Assembly (NCBI GenBank): GCA_030446625.1 | Contig: JAUJMY010000006.1 | Span: forward strand, 1 to 64,000 | Reading direction: 5' to 3' | DNA length: 64,000 nt | Source of the DNA: Gaiellaceae bacterium | GTDB lineage: Bacteria; Actinomycetota; Thermoleophilia; Gaiellales; Gaiellaceae | Shown: piece after piece, positions 47,379 through 56,051 of the stretch | Layout: each line of letters begins with the position of its first letter | How positions within the stretch are numbered: position 1 is the stretch's first letter | The notes under the pieces: model-generated | What the model saw: the letters and a program-made list of their open reading frames with translations, nothing else | Told to the model about the DNA's origin: nothing | The model's database searches: none | Made by a program: the position numbers and the translations under genes

Positions 47379-49274
47379 CCCCGCGCGGCCGCGTCTCGGT
47401 CTGCTTCGGCTTCGCGGGCGTCTTGTCGCTCTCGCCGTCGCCGTCGTCGCCCGGCAGCTCCTCGGCCTTCGGCGCCGGCTCGGGCTCCGGCTTCGGCTCC
47501 GGCTCCGGCGGCTTCGTCCCGACGCGGACGATCTTCGGCTCCGAGCGGTAGTACGAGCTCCACGTCGCGTCGTAGAGGCGCTTGCCGGAGGCGTCGTAGA
47601 CGCGCCGGTGCACGGACGTCGACCGAGCCGGCTCGCCCTCGTCCTCGACCCGCGTCTCTCCGACGGGCAGCGTCGGATCCTGCACCCACTTCACGCCCGG
47701 CTTCCCATGCACGACGAGCGGCGCGGCCTCCGAGACGACGCGGCGCTGCAGCGGCGCGCCGTAGAGGTTCACGGTCAGGGACGACGAGCCGACGAACGTC
47801 CGCAGCAGCAGCCAGTGCTTCGTGTCGTTCGTGAAGCGGAGGTCGATGTCGGGGTAGTTCACGGTGGCGTCGCGCCCGAGCGGGTAGTGGTCGATGTAGA
47901 GCGCGTGGTTCGTCCGCGACTCGATCGGCAGGCCGGACTCGTACGCGGCGTTGAAGACGGTCGTCGAGACCTGGCAGACGCCGCCGCCGAGACCTGTCTG
48001 GAGCTCGCCGTTGATGATCACCGGCGCCTCGAGGAAGCCCTTCTCCGCCGTCCGCTCACCCGTCGTCTCGTTGAAGGAGAACGTCGTGCCCGGCGCGATC
48101 AACGCGCCGTCGATGAGGCCCGCGACGAGGCGGACGTTGTGCAGGCGGTTCGGCTCCCCGCCGTAGATCGTCGTGTACCCGCCGACGAGCGACGTGATGC
48201 CCATCGCCTTCGCCTCGGCCGTCGTGCGCTCGGGGGCGGCGCTCGTGACCACGACGCGTGCGAGGCGCGGCGCGCGGGTGACGACCGCGCGCAGCAGCGC
48301 TCGCGCCGTCCTCGGCACGTGCACGGCCCGCCCGGCGCGCGCGGCGACCACGGTGACGCCGGAGCCGGAGACCGCGAAGCCCGCGTCCCGCGGCGCGCGG
48401 TTCACGGTCGCTCGGAGGCGCGCGAAGTATTTGTCGGCGCCGGGGCCGCCGATCCGGAGCTTCGTCGCGCCTCCGTCGGGGAGGTCGAGCAGCTCGGCGA
48501 TCCGCCAGCGCGGCAGGCGCCAGCGCGTCGGGCCGAGCGCGAGGCGGACGGGCGCGGCGAGCGCGACCCGCGCCTGCGCGAGCGCGGGCGCGACGTCCGC
48601 GGCCGACGCGGCCGGGCGAGCGACGCGAACGGGGAGCGCGATCGGCGTCGAGACAGCGCCGCGAGCGCGCGCACGACGACGCGCTCCGCCGCTGCGCGGT
48701 CGAGCAGCCGGCCGCTGCGCCCGGGCACCACCGCCGGCGTCAGCCCGCGCAGGACGACGGCGGCGTCCCGCGGGTGCCGGTCGAGGGCGCTCGCGAAGCG
48801 GCCGACCTGGTACTGGAGCGCGGCGTCGTAGACCTGCGTTGGCGGAGCGACGTCCGCGCCGAAGAAGCGCGTGTGCAGGCGGCGGAACCCGCGCACCGGG
48901 CCGAACCCGCCGCCCTGCAGCCGCGCGGCGTCGACGGCAGCCGCCCAGTCCACCTTCACGCCGAGCTGCGAGGGAGTGACGCGCCACCGCCGCGCGCCGG
49001 CGACGAACGTCACCGGCTCGTGCGCGAGCGCGCGCGAGCGGCGCTCGAGCAGCGCGCGTGCGTCGTCGGGAGCGAGCCCGCCCACCGCGACTCCGCCGAC
49101 GTGGACGCCGGCGGCGAGCCGCTCCGGCGAACCCGCGAAGGCGAGGCCAACCGCGGCCGTGGCGGCCGCGATCAGAACGAGCGTGAGCGGTACCGGGCGC
49201 GCGAGCGCGCGGGAGCTCTTCGTCCGCCGCCGTGCGCGTGTCCGGGCACGCGGAGAGGGAGCGTTCCTGCGCAA
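47362..49274 (-). pseudogene. VanW-domain / YoaR-like cell-wall protein with one frameshift
   Basis: The N-terminal part has an Arg-rich cytoplasmic end, one membrane helix (VPLTLVLIAAATAAVGLAFAG) and two peptidoglycan-binding-like repeats (ARRWRVTPSQLGVKVDW, WRLPRWRIAELLDLPD). After VVRALAAL near 48652 the frame changes. The VanW domain then reads GITSLVGGYTTIYGGEPNRL, PGTTFSFNETTGERT, GGGVCQVSTTVFNAAYESGL and SRTNHALYIDHYPLGRDATV. A C-terminal Pro-Glu-Lys tail follows. Total length would be about 637 aa. A single base indel separates the halves, so it may be functional if that is an error. The start is TTG 49274. Confidence 0.78.
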
Positions 49275-49343
49275 GGACGAAAGTGTAGTCGGGCGCCGGG
49301 CGCCACAGGTGGCGGTTTCGAACCCGCGGGGCGCGCGCCGGCG

Positions 49344-50002
49344 TCAGGCGACGCCGATCTGCCTCGCGACGTCGTGCGCGACCGCGATCTGCTCGCCGTC
49401 CACGGCGATGGTCACCGGGCCGTCGAATGGCGCGACAGCCTTCACCTCGACGCGAGCCCCCGGGACGAGCGCGAGGCTGCACAAGTAGCGCAGGAGTTCC
49501 GGGTCGGCGTCCGGGACGCGGCGGATCGTGCGCGCCTCACCCGCGGGGACGGCGGCGAGCGGGGTCAGCTCGAGCGGCTTCAGCTCGAGCTCCGGCGACG
49601 GGATGGGATCGCCGTGCGGATCGTGGCTCGGGAAGCCGAGCGATTCGTCGATCCGCGCCTCCAACTCCTCCGAGAGCGCGTGCTCGAGCCGATCCGCCTC
49701 GCCGTGCACCGCGTCGAGCGACAGCCCGAGGGTTTGTGCGAGGTACTGCTCGATCAGCCGGTGATGACGGAGCACCTCGAGCGCGATGCGACGTCCGGCC
49801 GGCGTCAGCGACGCGCCCTGGTACCGCGCATGCTCCACGAGCCCGAGGACCGCCAGCTTCTTCACCATCGCCGTGGCCGACGGCGCCGTCACGTTCATGC
49901 GCGTCGCGAGCGTCGAGGTCGTGACGCGCGCTCCGTCGCCTCGAGCTTGTAGATCTCGCGCAGGTAGTCCTGGCTGGCGTCGCTGAGCCTCTTTCGCGGC
50001 AC
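49344..50002 (-). pseudogene. DtxR/MntR-family metal-dependent repressor, N-terminal frameshift
   Basis: A regulator that would bind DNA with Fe(II) or Mn(II). GTG 50002 starts RKRLSDASQDYLREIYKLEA, the first helices of the DtxR winged helix. A frame change near 49936 leads into VTTSTLATRMNVTAPSATAM, VKKLAVLGLVEHARYQG (recognition helix and wing), then RRIALEVLRHHRLIEQYLAQ (metal/dimer domain), and a C-terminal SH3-like FeoA domain (DPELLRYLCSLALVPGARVE). One indel removes the frame. It is divergent from the metal island with 76 nt between starts. If functional, it is the obvious regulator of that island. Confidence 0.8.
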
Positions 50003-50026
50003 ACCTAAACGATATGCAATGTTCGC

Positions 50027-50055
50027 TTGACAGGAAGATTAGGTATGGCTAAATT
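50027..50055 (+). promoter_or_regulatory. Sigma-70-type promoter with DtxR-like operator
   Basis: TTGACA (50027-50032) and TAAATT (50050-50055) are separated by exactly 17 nt, reading toward the multicopper oxidase. The spacer and -10 contain TTAGGTATGGCTAA (50039-50052), which matches the half-site and spacing of DtxR/IdeR/MntR boxes (TTAGGT...CTAA). A second half-site ACCTAA (50003-50008) forms an inverted pair with TTAGGT 30 nt away and overlaps the repressor's own start codon. Repressor binding would block RNA polymerase directly. Confidence 0.6.
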
Positions 50056-50078
50056 GCTGCGCCATGACATAAATTTCG

Positions 50079-51122
50079 ATGACAAGACTTCGCGCTCTCG
50101 CCGGGCTCGTGTCACTGGTCGGAGCGGGCGCCGCCGCGCGGCTCGCGGGCGTCCCCCTCCCGGGCGCCGCGGCGGCGGCCCCCGCCGCCGCGGCAGGAGG
50201 CGACGATTCGACGAGCCGCGGCTCGGACCACGCGGGCTTTGCGCGCGGAGGGCGCGTCGACCCCAAGGCGAACGGGTTCGACCCGACGCAGATGCTGCGC
50301 GACTTCGACGAGGGCAAGACGACGCGACTCGCAAGCGGCCGGGTGCTGCGCGAGTGGGAGCTCGTGTCGACGGACAGGGAGATCGAGGTCGCGCCGGGCG
50401 TGAAGTTCGCCGCCTGGACGTACAACGGCCGCGTGCCCGGGCCGACGCTTCGCGGCCGGGAGGGCGAGCGCCTGCGCGTCCGCTTCACGAACGGGGGGTC
50501 GCACCCGCACACGATCCACTTCCACGGCATCCACCCGGCCTTCCACGACGGCATCCCCGGCGTCGGAGGTCACCACGGCGGCGGGCTCATCGAAACCGGC
50601 AAGACCTTCACGTACGAGTTCGAGGCGGAGCCCTTCGGTTTCCACCACTACCACTGCCACACGACGCCGCTCGCAGCGCACATCGCGAAGGGCCTCTACG
50701 GGGCCTTCGTGATCGACCCGAAGCGGGGGCGCGCGGACGCGGACGAGATGGTGATGGTGATGAACGCGTTCGACACCAACTTCGACTTCGGCAACGAGGT
50801 CTACGCCGTCAACACGGTCGGGTTCCACTATCTCAACGAGCCGATCAAGGTGAAGCGCGGGGAGCTCGTCCGGATCTACCTGCTGAACATCCTCGAGTTC
50901 GACCAGATCAACTCGTTCCACGTCCACGCGAACTTCTTCCACTACTTCCCGACCGGGACGTCGCTCGAGCCGGTGGAGTTCACGGACACCGTCGTGCTGG
51001 GCCAGGGCCAGCGCGGGATCCTGGAGCTGCGGTTTCCGCACCCCGGCAAGTACATGTTCCACGCGCACAAGACCGAGTTCGCCGAGCTCGGGTGGATGGG
51101 CCTCTTCGACGTGGAGGGCTGA
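50079..51122 (+). CDS. Two-domain multicopper oxidase
   Basis: A 347-aa exported cupredoxin oxidase. The N-terminus has a hydrophobic signal/anchor (about 5-38). Domain 1 carries HTIHFHGIH (144-152) and HHYHCHTTPLAAHIAKGL with Cys193, which gives a type 1 copper plus trinuclear-site ligands. Domain 2 carries FHVHANFFHYF (H281, H283) and FHAHKTEFAELGWMG (H328, H330), without Cys. This fits small two-domain laccase/nitrite-reductase relatives. Oxidation of Fe(II), Mn(II) or Cu(I) is plausible because its stop overlaps the ZIP transporter start (TGATG). No ribosome-binding site is seen. Confidence 0.88.
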   Translation: MTRLRALAGLVSLVGAGAAARLAGVPLPGAAAAAPAAAAGGDDSTSRGSDHAGFARGGRVDPKANGFDPTQMLRDFDEGKTTRLASGRVLREWELVSTDREIEVAPGVKFAAWTYNGRVPGPTLRGREGERLRVRFTNGGSHPHTIHFHGIHPAFHDGIPGVGGHHGGGLIETGKTFTYEFEAEPFGFHHYHCHTTPLAAHIAKGLYGAFVIDPKRGRADADEMVMVMNAFDTNFDFGNEVYAVNTVGFHYLNEPIKVKRGELVRIYLLNILEFDQINSFHVHANFFHYFPTGTSLEPVEFTDTVVLGQGQRGILELRFPHPGKYMFHAHKTEFAELGWMGLFDVEG

Positions 51123-52327
51123 TGGAGGCAAGCGGCGCAGCGGAAGCGCCCGCTGCGGCGGGCGTCGGTCGCATCTCGCTCCTCGGCCTGATCCCGATCG
51201 GGCTCGTCGCGATCGCGGCTGCACTGTTCGCGCTCGCGGGCGCACCGGGCCTGGGCGAACGCCGCGGCCCGCCGGCGGAGGACCTGCTCGTCGAGCGGAC
51301 GGTGCTGCGGCCCGGCGAGATCGAGCTCACGGTGCGAAACGACGGGCCCGACGCGGTGCAGATCGCGCAGGTCGCGGTCAACGACGCCTTCGTCGACCTC
51401 GAAGTCGCGCCGCCCGAGATCGGCCGCCTCGCAAGCAACAAGCTGACCATCCCGTACCCGTGGCTCGAGGGGGAGGCGTACGAGATCTTCCTGCTCACAT
51501 CGACGGGCGGCACGGTCGATCACGCGATCGACGTCGCGGTCGAGACGCCGAGCACCGGCGTCGGCTTCTACGGCCTGATGGCGCTGCTCGGGACGTACGT
51601 CGGGATCATTCCGGTGATCATCGGCATGGTTTGGCTGCCGTTCGTGCGCCGGATCAGCCGCGGCTTCCTCCGCGGGCTGATGGCGCTGACGATCGGCCTC
51701 CTCGTCTTCCTCGCGCTCGACGCGACGCTCGAAGGCGTCGAGATCGCCGGCGCGGGCTCCCAGGCCTTCGGCGGCGCCGCACTCGTCTTCCTCGGCGCGA
51801 TCGCCTCGTACCTCGCGCTCGCGACGGTCGACGCGAAGATGCGCGCCCGCGAGCAGCGCGCCCAGGCTGCGGGAGCCACGGGCGGGTACCTGGCGCTGCT
51901 CGTCGCGATCGGCATCGGGCTCCACAATCTCGGCGAAGGGCTGGCGATCGGTGCGGCGTACGCGGGCGGCGCGCTCGCGCTCGGCGCGCTGCTCGTCGTC
52001 GGCTTCGCCATCCACAACACGACCGAGGGGCTCGCGATCGTCGCTCCGATCGCCCGCGCTCGCCCGTCGCTGCTGCGTCTCGCGGCGTTGGGGTTGATCG
52101 CGGGTGCGCCCGCGATCCTCGGTGCGTGGATCGGCGCCGCGGCGTTCAACGCCAGCATCACCGCGTTCCTGCTCGGCGTCGGCGTCGGCGCGATCGTCCA
52201 GGTCGTCCAGCTCCTGGTTCCGTTCGTCCGCGACTCGACGGGGCGGTTCCTGCACGGGGCTGCCGTCGCAGGGCTCGTCGCAGGCGTCGCGATCATGTAC
52301 GTGACGGGCCTCTTCGTCAGCGCCTGA
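51122..52327 (+). CDS. ZIP-family metal transporter with extra extracytoplasmic domain
   Basis: A 401-aa membrane protein. An N-terminal helix (about 19-41) is followed by a beta-rich region of about 100 residues (LLVERTVLRPGEIELTVRND, ASNKLTIPYPWLEGEAYEIF) placed outside the membrane. About eight helices form the ZIP core. The metal-site motifs are LHNLGEG (267-273) and AIHNTTEG (296-303). ZIP proteins move Zn, Fe or Mn into the cytoplasm. The added domain looks like a cupredoxin or Ig fold without copper ligands and may dock the coupled oxidase. The start overlaps the oxidase stop. Confidence 0.87.
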   Translation: MEASGAAEAPAAAGVGRISLLGLIPIGLVAIAAALFALAGAPGLGERRGPPAEDLLVERTVLRPGEIELTVRNDGPDAVQIAQVAVNDAFVDLEVAPPEIGRLASNKLTIPYPWLEGEAYEIFLLTSTGGTVDHAIDVAVETPSTGVGFYGLMALLGTYVGIIPVIIGMVWLPFVRRISRGFLRGLMALTIGLLVFLALDATLEGVEIAGAGSQAFGGAALVFLGAIASYLALATVDAKMRAREQRAQAAGATGGYLALLVAIGIGLHNLGEGLAIGAAYAGGALALGALLVVGFAIHNTTEGLAIVAPIARARPSLLRLAALGLIAGAPAILGAWIGAAAFNASITAFLLGVGVGAIVQVVQLLVPFVRDSTGRFLHGAAVAGLVAGVAIMYVTGLFVSA

Positions 52328-52437
52328 CACGCCTGCGCCCGAAAACAGCGGCCCCCCCACGAGGCCGCGTGCACGATCGAACGAACCGGGCTCGGCAGTC
52401 GCGCGTACTAGTTCTCGAAACCACGATCGGAGGATTC

Positions 52438-52854
52438 ATGTCGAAGAGGATCACACTGCTCGCCACTCTCGTCCTCGCGACCCTGAGCCTCGCGGTAGCA
52501 GGCTGCGGCGGCGGCGGGGAAGAAGCCGGCGGCGGCGAGGTGACAGTCGAGCTCGCGGAGGAGAACGGCTCGGGCCAGTCGGGCACGGCGACGCTCGTCC
52601 CGGAGGGTGAGGGTACGCGCGTCACCATCGAGCTCAGCAACTCGCCGGGCGCGGCGCAGCCCGTGCACATCCACCCCGGCACGTGCGAGGACCTCGACCC
52701 GAAGCCGGCGTACCCGCTCGAAGACGTCGCCGGCGGCAGCTCGGAGAGCATGGAGAACACCAGCCTGGAAGAGCTCCAGAACGGAGACTTCGCGATCAAC
52801 GTCCACAAGTCGGCGGACGAGATCGAGACGTACGTCGCCTGCGGCGACATCTAG
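52438..52854 (+). CDS. Lipoprotein with histidine motif, metal-island member
   Basis: A 138-aa lipoprotein. The signal peptide ends in lipobox LAVAGC (acylated Cys23), followed by a Gly/Glu-rich linker. The mature part is beta-rich (SGQSGTATLVPEGEGTRVTI, GAAQPVHIHPGTCEDLDPKP, ETYVACGDI). HIHPGTC plus the C-terminal Cys resembles CHRD/superoxide-dismutase-like strands and could bind metal. ATG 52438 has GGAGG 6 nt upstream. It lies 110 nt after the ZIP gene, with a small GC hairpin (GCGGCC/GGCCGC) between. Confidence 0.75.
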   Translation: MSKRITLLATLVLATLSLAVAGCGGGGEEAGGGEVTVELAEENGSGQSGTATLVPEGEGTRVTIELSNSPGAAQPVHIHPGTCEDLDPKPAYPLEDVAGGSSESMENTSLEELQNGDFAINVHKSADEIETYVACGDI

Positions 52855-52862
52855 GCCGGTCG

Positions 52863-53504
52863 ATGACCGCAGGCGGACAGGCCGTGACCGGCGGACCGGG
52901 CGCGGACGCGGCGCGGATCGTCAGCGCAATGCCCGGACGGGTGCGGGTCAAGCTGCCGCGGGCACGGCGGACCGCCGGCGAGATGGAGGGGATCGTCGCC
53001 GCGCTCGAGGCGTCGGCGGCGTTCGCGCGCGTACACGCGAATCCGAGCTCGGGAAGCGTCGTCGTTCTGCACGACCCGTCAGCCGACGTCGGTGAGGAGC
53101 TGCGCCGTGGCTTCCGCGAGCTCGGGATCGCCGTCGTGGACGGGCCGGAGCGGCCGCTCGCCGGCGGCAGCGCCGCACCCGAGCAACGCCTGCTCGCCGG
53201 CGCGGCCGCGCTCAACGCAAGCGTTGCCCGAGCGGCCGACGGCGTCGACCTCCGCCTCCTCGTCCCGCTCGGCCTGGCGGCGCTGTCCCTCCGCCAGGCG
53301 ATGCGGGGCGCGCCGGGTTTGAAGGAGGCACCGTGGTACGTCCTCGCCTGGTACGCGGCGAACAGCTTCCGGGCCCTTGCGAAGACCGAGGACGAGGCGA
53401 GCCGGCGGGAGCCGCCGGGCGAGCCGGTACCCGACGTCGAGCGCGGTCCGGCACGGCTCCCCGCGCGGCGGACGCGTCGGCGACCGGGTGAGGGCAGCGT
53501 CTGA
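52863..53504 (+). CDS. HMA2-like domain membrane-associated protein
   Basis: A 213-aa protein. The N-terminal 85 residues (RIVSAMPGRVRVKLPRARRT, VHANPSSGSVVVLHD) match the HMA2 fold that precedes some P1B ATPases. It has no CxxC, so metal binding must differ. A hydrophobic region near 125-170 (LRLLVPLGLAALSLRQAMRG, WYVLAWYAANSF) may be membrane-embedded, and a basic tail follows. It begins 8 nt after the lipoprotein stop and precedes the ATPase, so it is likely an accessory subunit. Confidence 0.72.
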   Translation: MTAGGQAVTGGPGADAARIVSAMPGRVRVKLPRARRTAGEMEGIVAALEASAAFARVHANPSSGSVVVLHDPSADVGEELRRGFRELGIAVVDGPERPLAGGSAAPEQRLLAGAAALNASVARAADGVDLRLLVPLGLAALSLRQAMRGAPGLKEAPWYVLAWYAANSFRALAKTEDEASRREPPGEPVPDVERGPARLPARRTRRRPGEGSV

Positions 53505-53519
53505 CCGGCGAGACAAATA

Positions 53520-53555
53520 CCGCGGAGCAGCGCCGCGCCGCGGAGCAGCGCCGCT
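53520..53555 (+). repeat. Two tandem 18-bp copies upstream of the P1B ATPase
   Basis: CCGCGGAGCAGCGCCGCG is followed directly by CCGCGGAGCAGCGCCGCT. The pair lies in the 239-nt gap between the HMA2-like gene and the ATPase, just upstream of the ATPase's out-of-start N-terminal region. Confidence 0.8.
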
Positions 53556-53743
53556 CCGCGAACCGCGCCCCACGTGGACGTGCTGCGGGTGGCGGCGTTC
53601 AGGCGCGGCCTCCTGGCTTCGAGCTGGCGCACGCCGCACCGCAACGCTTCCGCGTCCGCCTGCCGCGGCTTCGCGCCGACCCGCTCTTCGCCGACCGACT
53701 CGCGCAACTCGCCCTCGCCGCCCCCGGCGTCACGAGCGTCCGC

Positions 53744-55789
53744 GTGAACGCCGCCGGCGCCTCGATCGTCGTCCGTCACGAGGGCGCGCTGCCGCAGGCG
53801 ACGCAGCTTGCGGCGTTCGAGGACGCCGTCCATTCGGCCGCCGACCCGAAGGTACGGATCGAGCCTCGCCGCGCGACGGCGAGCGACGCGCGCTCGCGCC
53901 GCCTGCGCGTACCCGCGCTCCTCGCCGGCGTTGCAAGCGCCGGCAGCTTGATCGGGCTGCCGCTTCCGGCCCCGTTTGTCGCCGCCGCCGTGACCCTCGC
54001 CGCGGCGCCGATTGCGCGGCGCGCGCGCCACAGCCTGGTCGTCGAGAAGCGGCTGAACATCGACGTGCTCGACACGATCGCGATCGCGCTGACGACGCTG
54101 CGCGGGTCGTTCGTGACGCCGGCCGTGATGATCGGACTCGTCGAGGTGGCCGAAACGATCCGGGAGCGGACCGCTCGTGCCTCTCAGCGCGAGCTGCTCG
54201 ACCTGCTCGAGTCGACGGCGCGTTCGGTGTGGGTCGAGCGCGAGGGAGAGCGCCTGCAGGTCGGCGTCGAGGAGGTGCGGCGCGGCGAGACGATCGTCCT
54301 CTACCCCGGTGACCGGATTCCGGTCGACGGGCGCATCCTCGACGGCAGCGCGCTGATCGACGAGCATCAGCTGACCGGCGAGGCGCTGCCCGTGCTGCGC
54401 GAGGAGGGACAGCTCGTGTACGCGTCCACGCTGATGCGTGACGGCCACGTCCACGTCGCGGTCGAACAGGTCGGCGCCGAGACGCGCGCCGGCCGCATCG
54501 TCCGCCTGATGCGAAGCGCGCCCGTCCACGATACGCGGATCGAGAACTACGCAGCGCGGGTGGGCGATCGCGCCGTCGTCCCCTCGCTGCTGCTCTCGGG
54601 CGGAATCCTCCTCGCCACGCGGAGTCCTGCCCGTGCGGCGTCGGTCCTGATCACCGACTTTCTCACCGGCATCCGCGTCTCGGTTCCGACCACCGTGCTC
54701 GCCGCGATGACACGCGCCGCGCAGCACGGGATCCTCATCCGCAGCGGCCGCGCACTCGAGCAGCTCGCCCACGTCGACGCTGTCGTCTTCGACAAGACGG
54801 GCACCGTCACTCTCGGCGCGCCGACGGTGACGGGAGTCGAGAGCTGCCGGAAGGACGTGACGCCGCTCCAGGTGCTCGAACTCGCCGCGGCCGCCGAGCA
54901 GCGCCTCACCCATCCCGTCGCGGAAGCCGTCGTGAAGTACGCGCGCGACCGCGGCGTCGCGCCCCTGCGCCGGCGCAACTGGCGCTACCAGATCGGCCTG
55001 GGCGTGCGTGCTGAGGTGGAAGGCCGCGCCGTCCTCGTCGGGAGCCACCGGCTGCTCGCGCGAGAGGGAATCGCCGTGGCACACGTCGAGGCGCGCCGCG
55101 CGCGTCGCCGGGACGGCGCCTCGCTCGTGTACGTGGCCTGCGACGGCCGCCTGTGGGGGACGATGAGCTACGCCGACCCGCTCCGCCCGGAGACGAAGGA
55201 TGTGATCGCGAATCTCCGCGGCGAGCACGGGATGGAGATCCACATGCTGACGGGCGACAGGGCGGCCACGGCCCGCGCGGTCGCAGCGGAGCTCGGCGTC
55301 GCGGAGTCGAACACGCATGCCGAGCTGTTCCCGGAGGAGAAGGCGCAGGTCGTGCGCGAGCTGCACGGCGCGGGTCGCCACGTCGCGTTCGTCGGCGACG
55401 GGATCAACGACCTGCCGGCACTCGCGTACGCCAACGTCTCGATCTCGTTCGGGAACGCGACCGACGTCGCGCGCGAGACGGCTGACGTGGTGTTGATGGA
55501 CGACACGCTCTCGAGCCTTCCCGAGGCGATCGCGGTCGCGCGGCAGGCGCTCGGGCTGATCAGGCAGAACATCGCCGTGGTCGCCGGCGCGAACCTCGGC
55601 GCGCTCTCGCTCGCGGCGACCGGCGGCCTCGGGCCGGTCGGGGCGGCAGCGATTCACAACGGGTCGACCGTCGTAGCCGCCCTCAACGGGCTCCGCCCAC
55701 TCCTGCGCGGAGAGGACGGCGCGGCGGCGCGGCGAGGATCGAGGGAGCCCGGAACCGACAGCGGGAGAGAGGAGCAGACACATGGCTGA
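53744..55789 (+). CDS. P1B-type heavy-metal ATPase without CPC motif
   Basis: A 681-aa metal-transport ATPase with eight predicted helices. The actuator domain has TGEA (211-214), the phosphorylated Asp350 is in VVFDKTGTVT, the HP motif is in RLTHPVAEAV, and the hinge is VGDGINDLPAL. The transmembrane metal site, usually CPC or SPC, reads TGIRVSVPTT, as in CtpC-like exporters of Mn/Zn. In-frame sequence upstream (53618-53743, FELAHAAPQRFRVRLPRLRA) encodes an HMA2 domain but has no start codon; GTG 53744 is the first available. Either translation starts at a CTG or a small indel has removed the start. It overlaps the next gene by 8 nt. Confidence 0.88.
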   Translation: MNAAGASIVVRHEGALPQATQLAAFEDAVHSAADPKVRIEPRRATASDARSRRLRVPALLAGVASAGSLIGLPLPAPFVAAAVTLAAAPIARRARHSLVVEKRLNIDVLDTIAIALTTLRGSFVTPAVMIGLVEVAETIRERTARASQRELLDLLESTARSVWVEREGERLQVGVEEVRRGETIVLYPGDRIPVDGRILDGSALIDEHQLTGEALPVLREEGQLVYASTLMRDGHVHVAVEQVGAETRAGRIVRLMRSAPVHDTRIENYAARVGDRAVVPSLLLSGGILLATRSPARAASVLITDFLTGIRVSVPTTVLAAMTRAAQHGILIRSGRALEQLAHVDAVVFDKTGTVTLGAPTVTGVESCRKDVTPLQVLELAAAAEQRLTHPVAEAVVKYARDRGVAPLRRRNWRYQIGLGVRAEVEGRAVLVGSHRLLAREGIAVAHVEARRARRRDGASLVYVACDGRLWGTMSYADPLRPETKDVIANLRGEHGMEIHMLTGDRAATARAVAAELGVAESNTHAELFPEEKAQVVRELHGAGRHVAFVGDGINDLPALAYANVSISFGNATDVARETADVVLMDDTLSSLPEAIAVARQALGLIRQNIAVVAGANLGALSLAATGGLGPVGAAAIHNGSTVVAALNGLRPLLRGEDGAAARRGSREPGTDSGREEQTHG

Positions 55790-56051
55790 CGAGGGCGAGC
55801 GGCGCTCCGAATTCGGAAAGGCGATGCGGCGCGGGATGGGCTGGGCGCTCGGCGCCGGTCTCGTCGTCGGCAGCGGGTCGGCGCTCAGGCGCGGCGTTCA
55901 GCCGACGGTGAAGGCGGCGATGAAGACGTTCTTCCGCGCGCGGGAGGCGGGTGCCGAGCTCGGTGAGCGGGTGCAGGACGTGTACGCGGAGGCCCAGAGC
56001 GAGTACGCCGCCGAGCGCCTCCCCGAGGAGGAGGGGCAGGAGGAGGCCTAG
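55782..56051 (+). CDS. Small protein coupled to the P1B ATPase
   Basis: An 89-aa protein with one weak hydrophobic segment (GMGWALGAGLVVGSGSALRR, about 18-37), a helical middle (TVKAAMKTFFRAREAGAELG) and an acidic tail. The ATG lies 8 nt inside the ATPase gene, so translation is coupled. Small proteins in this position after actinobacterial P1B ATPases (CtpC-like loci) act as chaperones or stabilisers in some cases; that role here is inference. It overlaps the GH3-type gene tail to tail by 4 nt. Confidence 0.7.
   Translation: MADEGERRSEFGKAMRRGMGWALGAGLVVGSGSALRRGVQPTVKAAMKTFFRAREAGAELGERVQDVYAEAQSEYAAERLPEEEGQEEA

Noticed and set aside
49312-49327. GCGGTTTCGAACCCGC, another T-arm-like palindrome upstream of the VanW gene
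   Set aside because: No cloverleaf context; a TTCGAA palindrome is expected by chance in this composition.
52796-55783. 995-codon frame antisense to the P1B ATPase
   Set aside because: High-GC shadow; composition unlike a protein and no motifs, whereas the sense strand has all P-type ATPase motifs.
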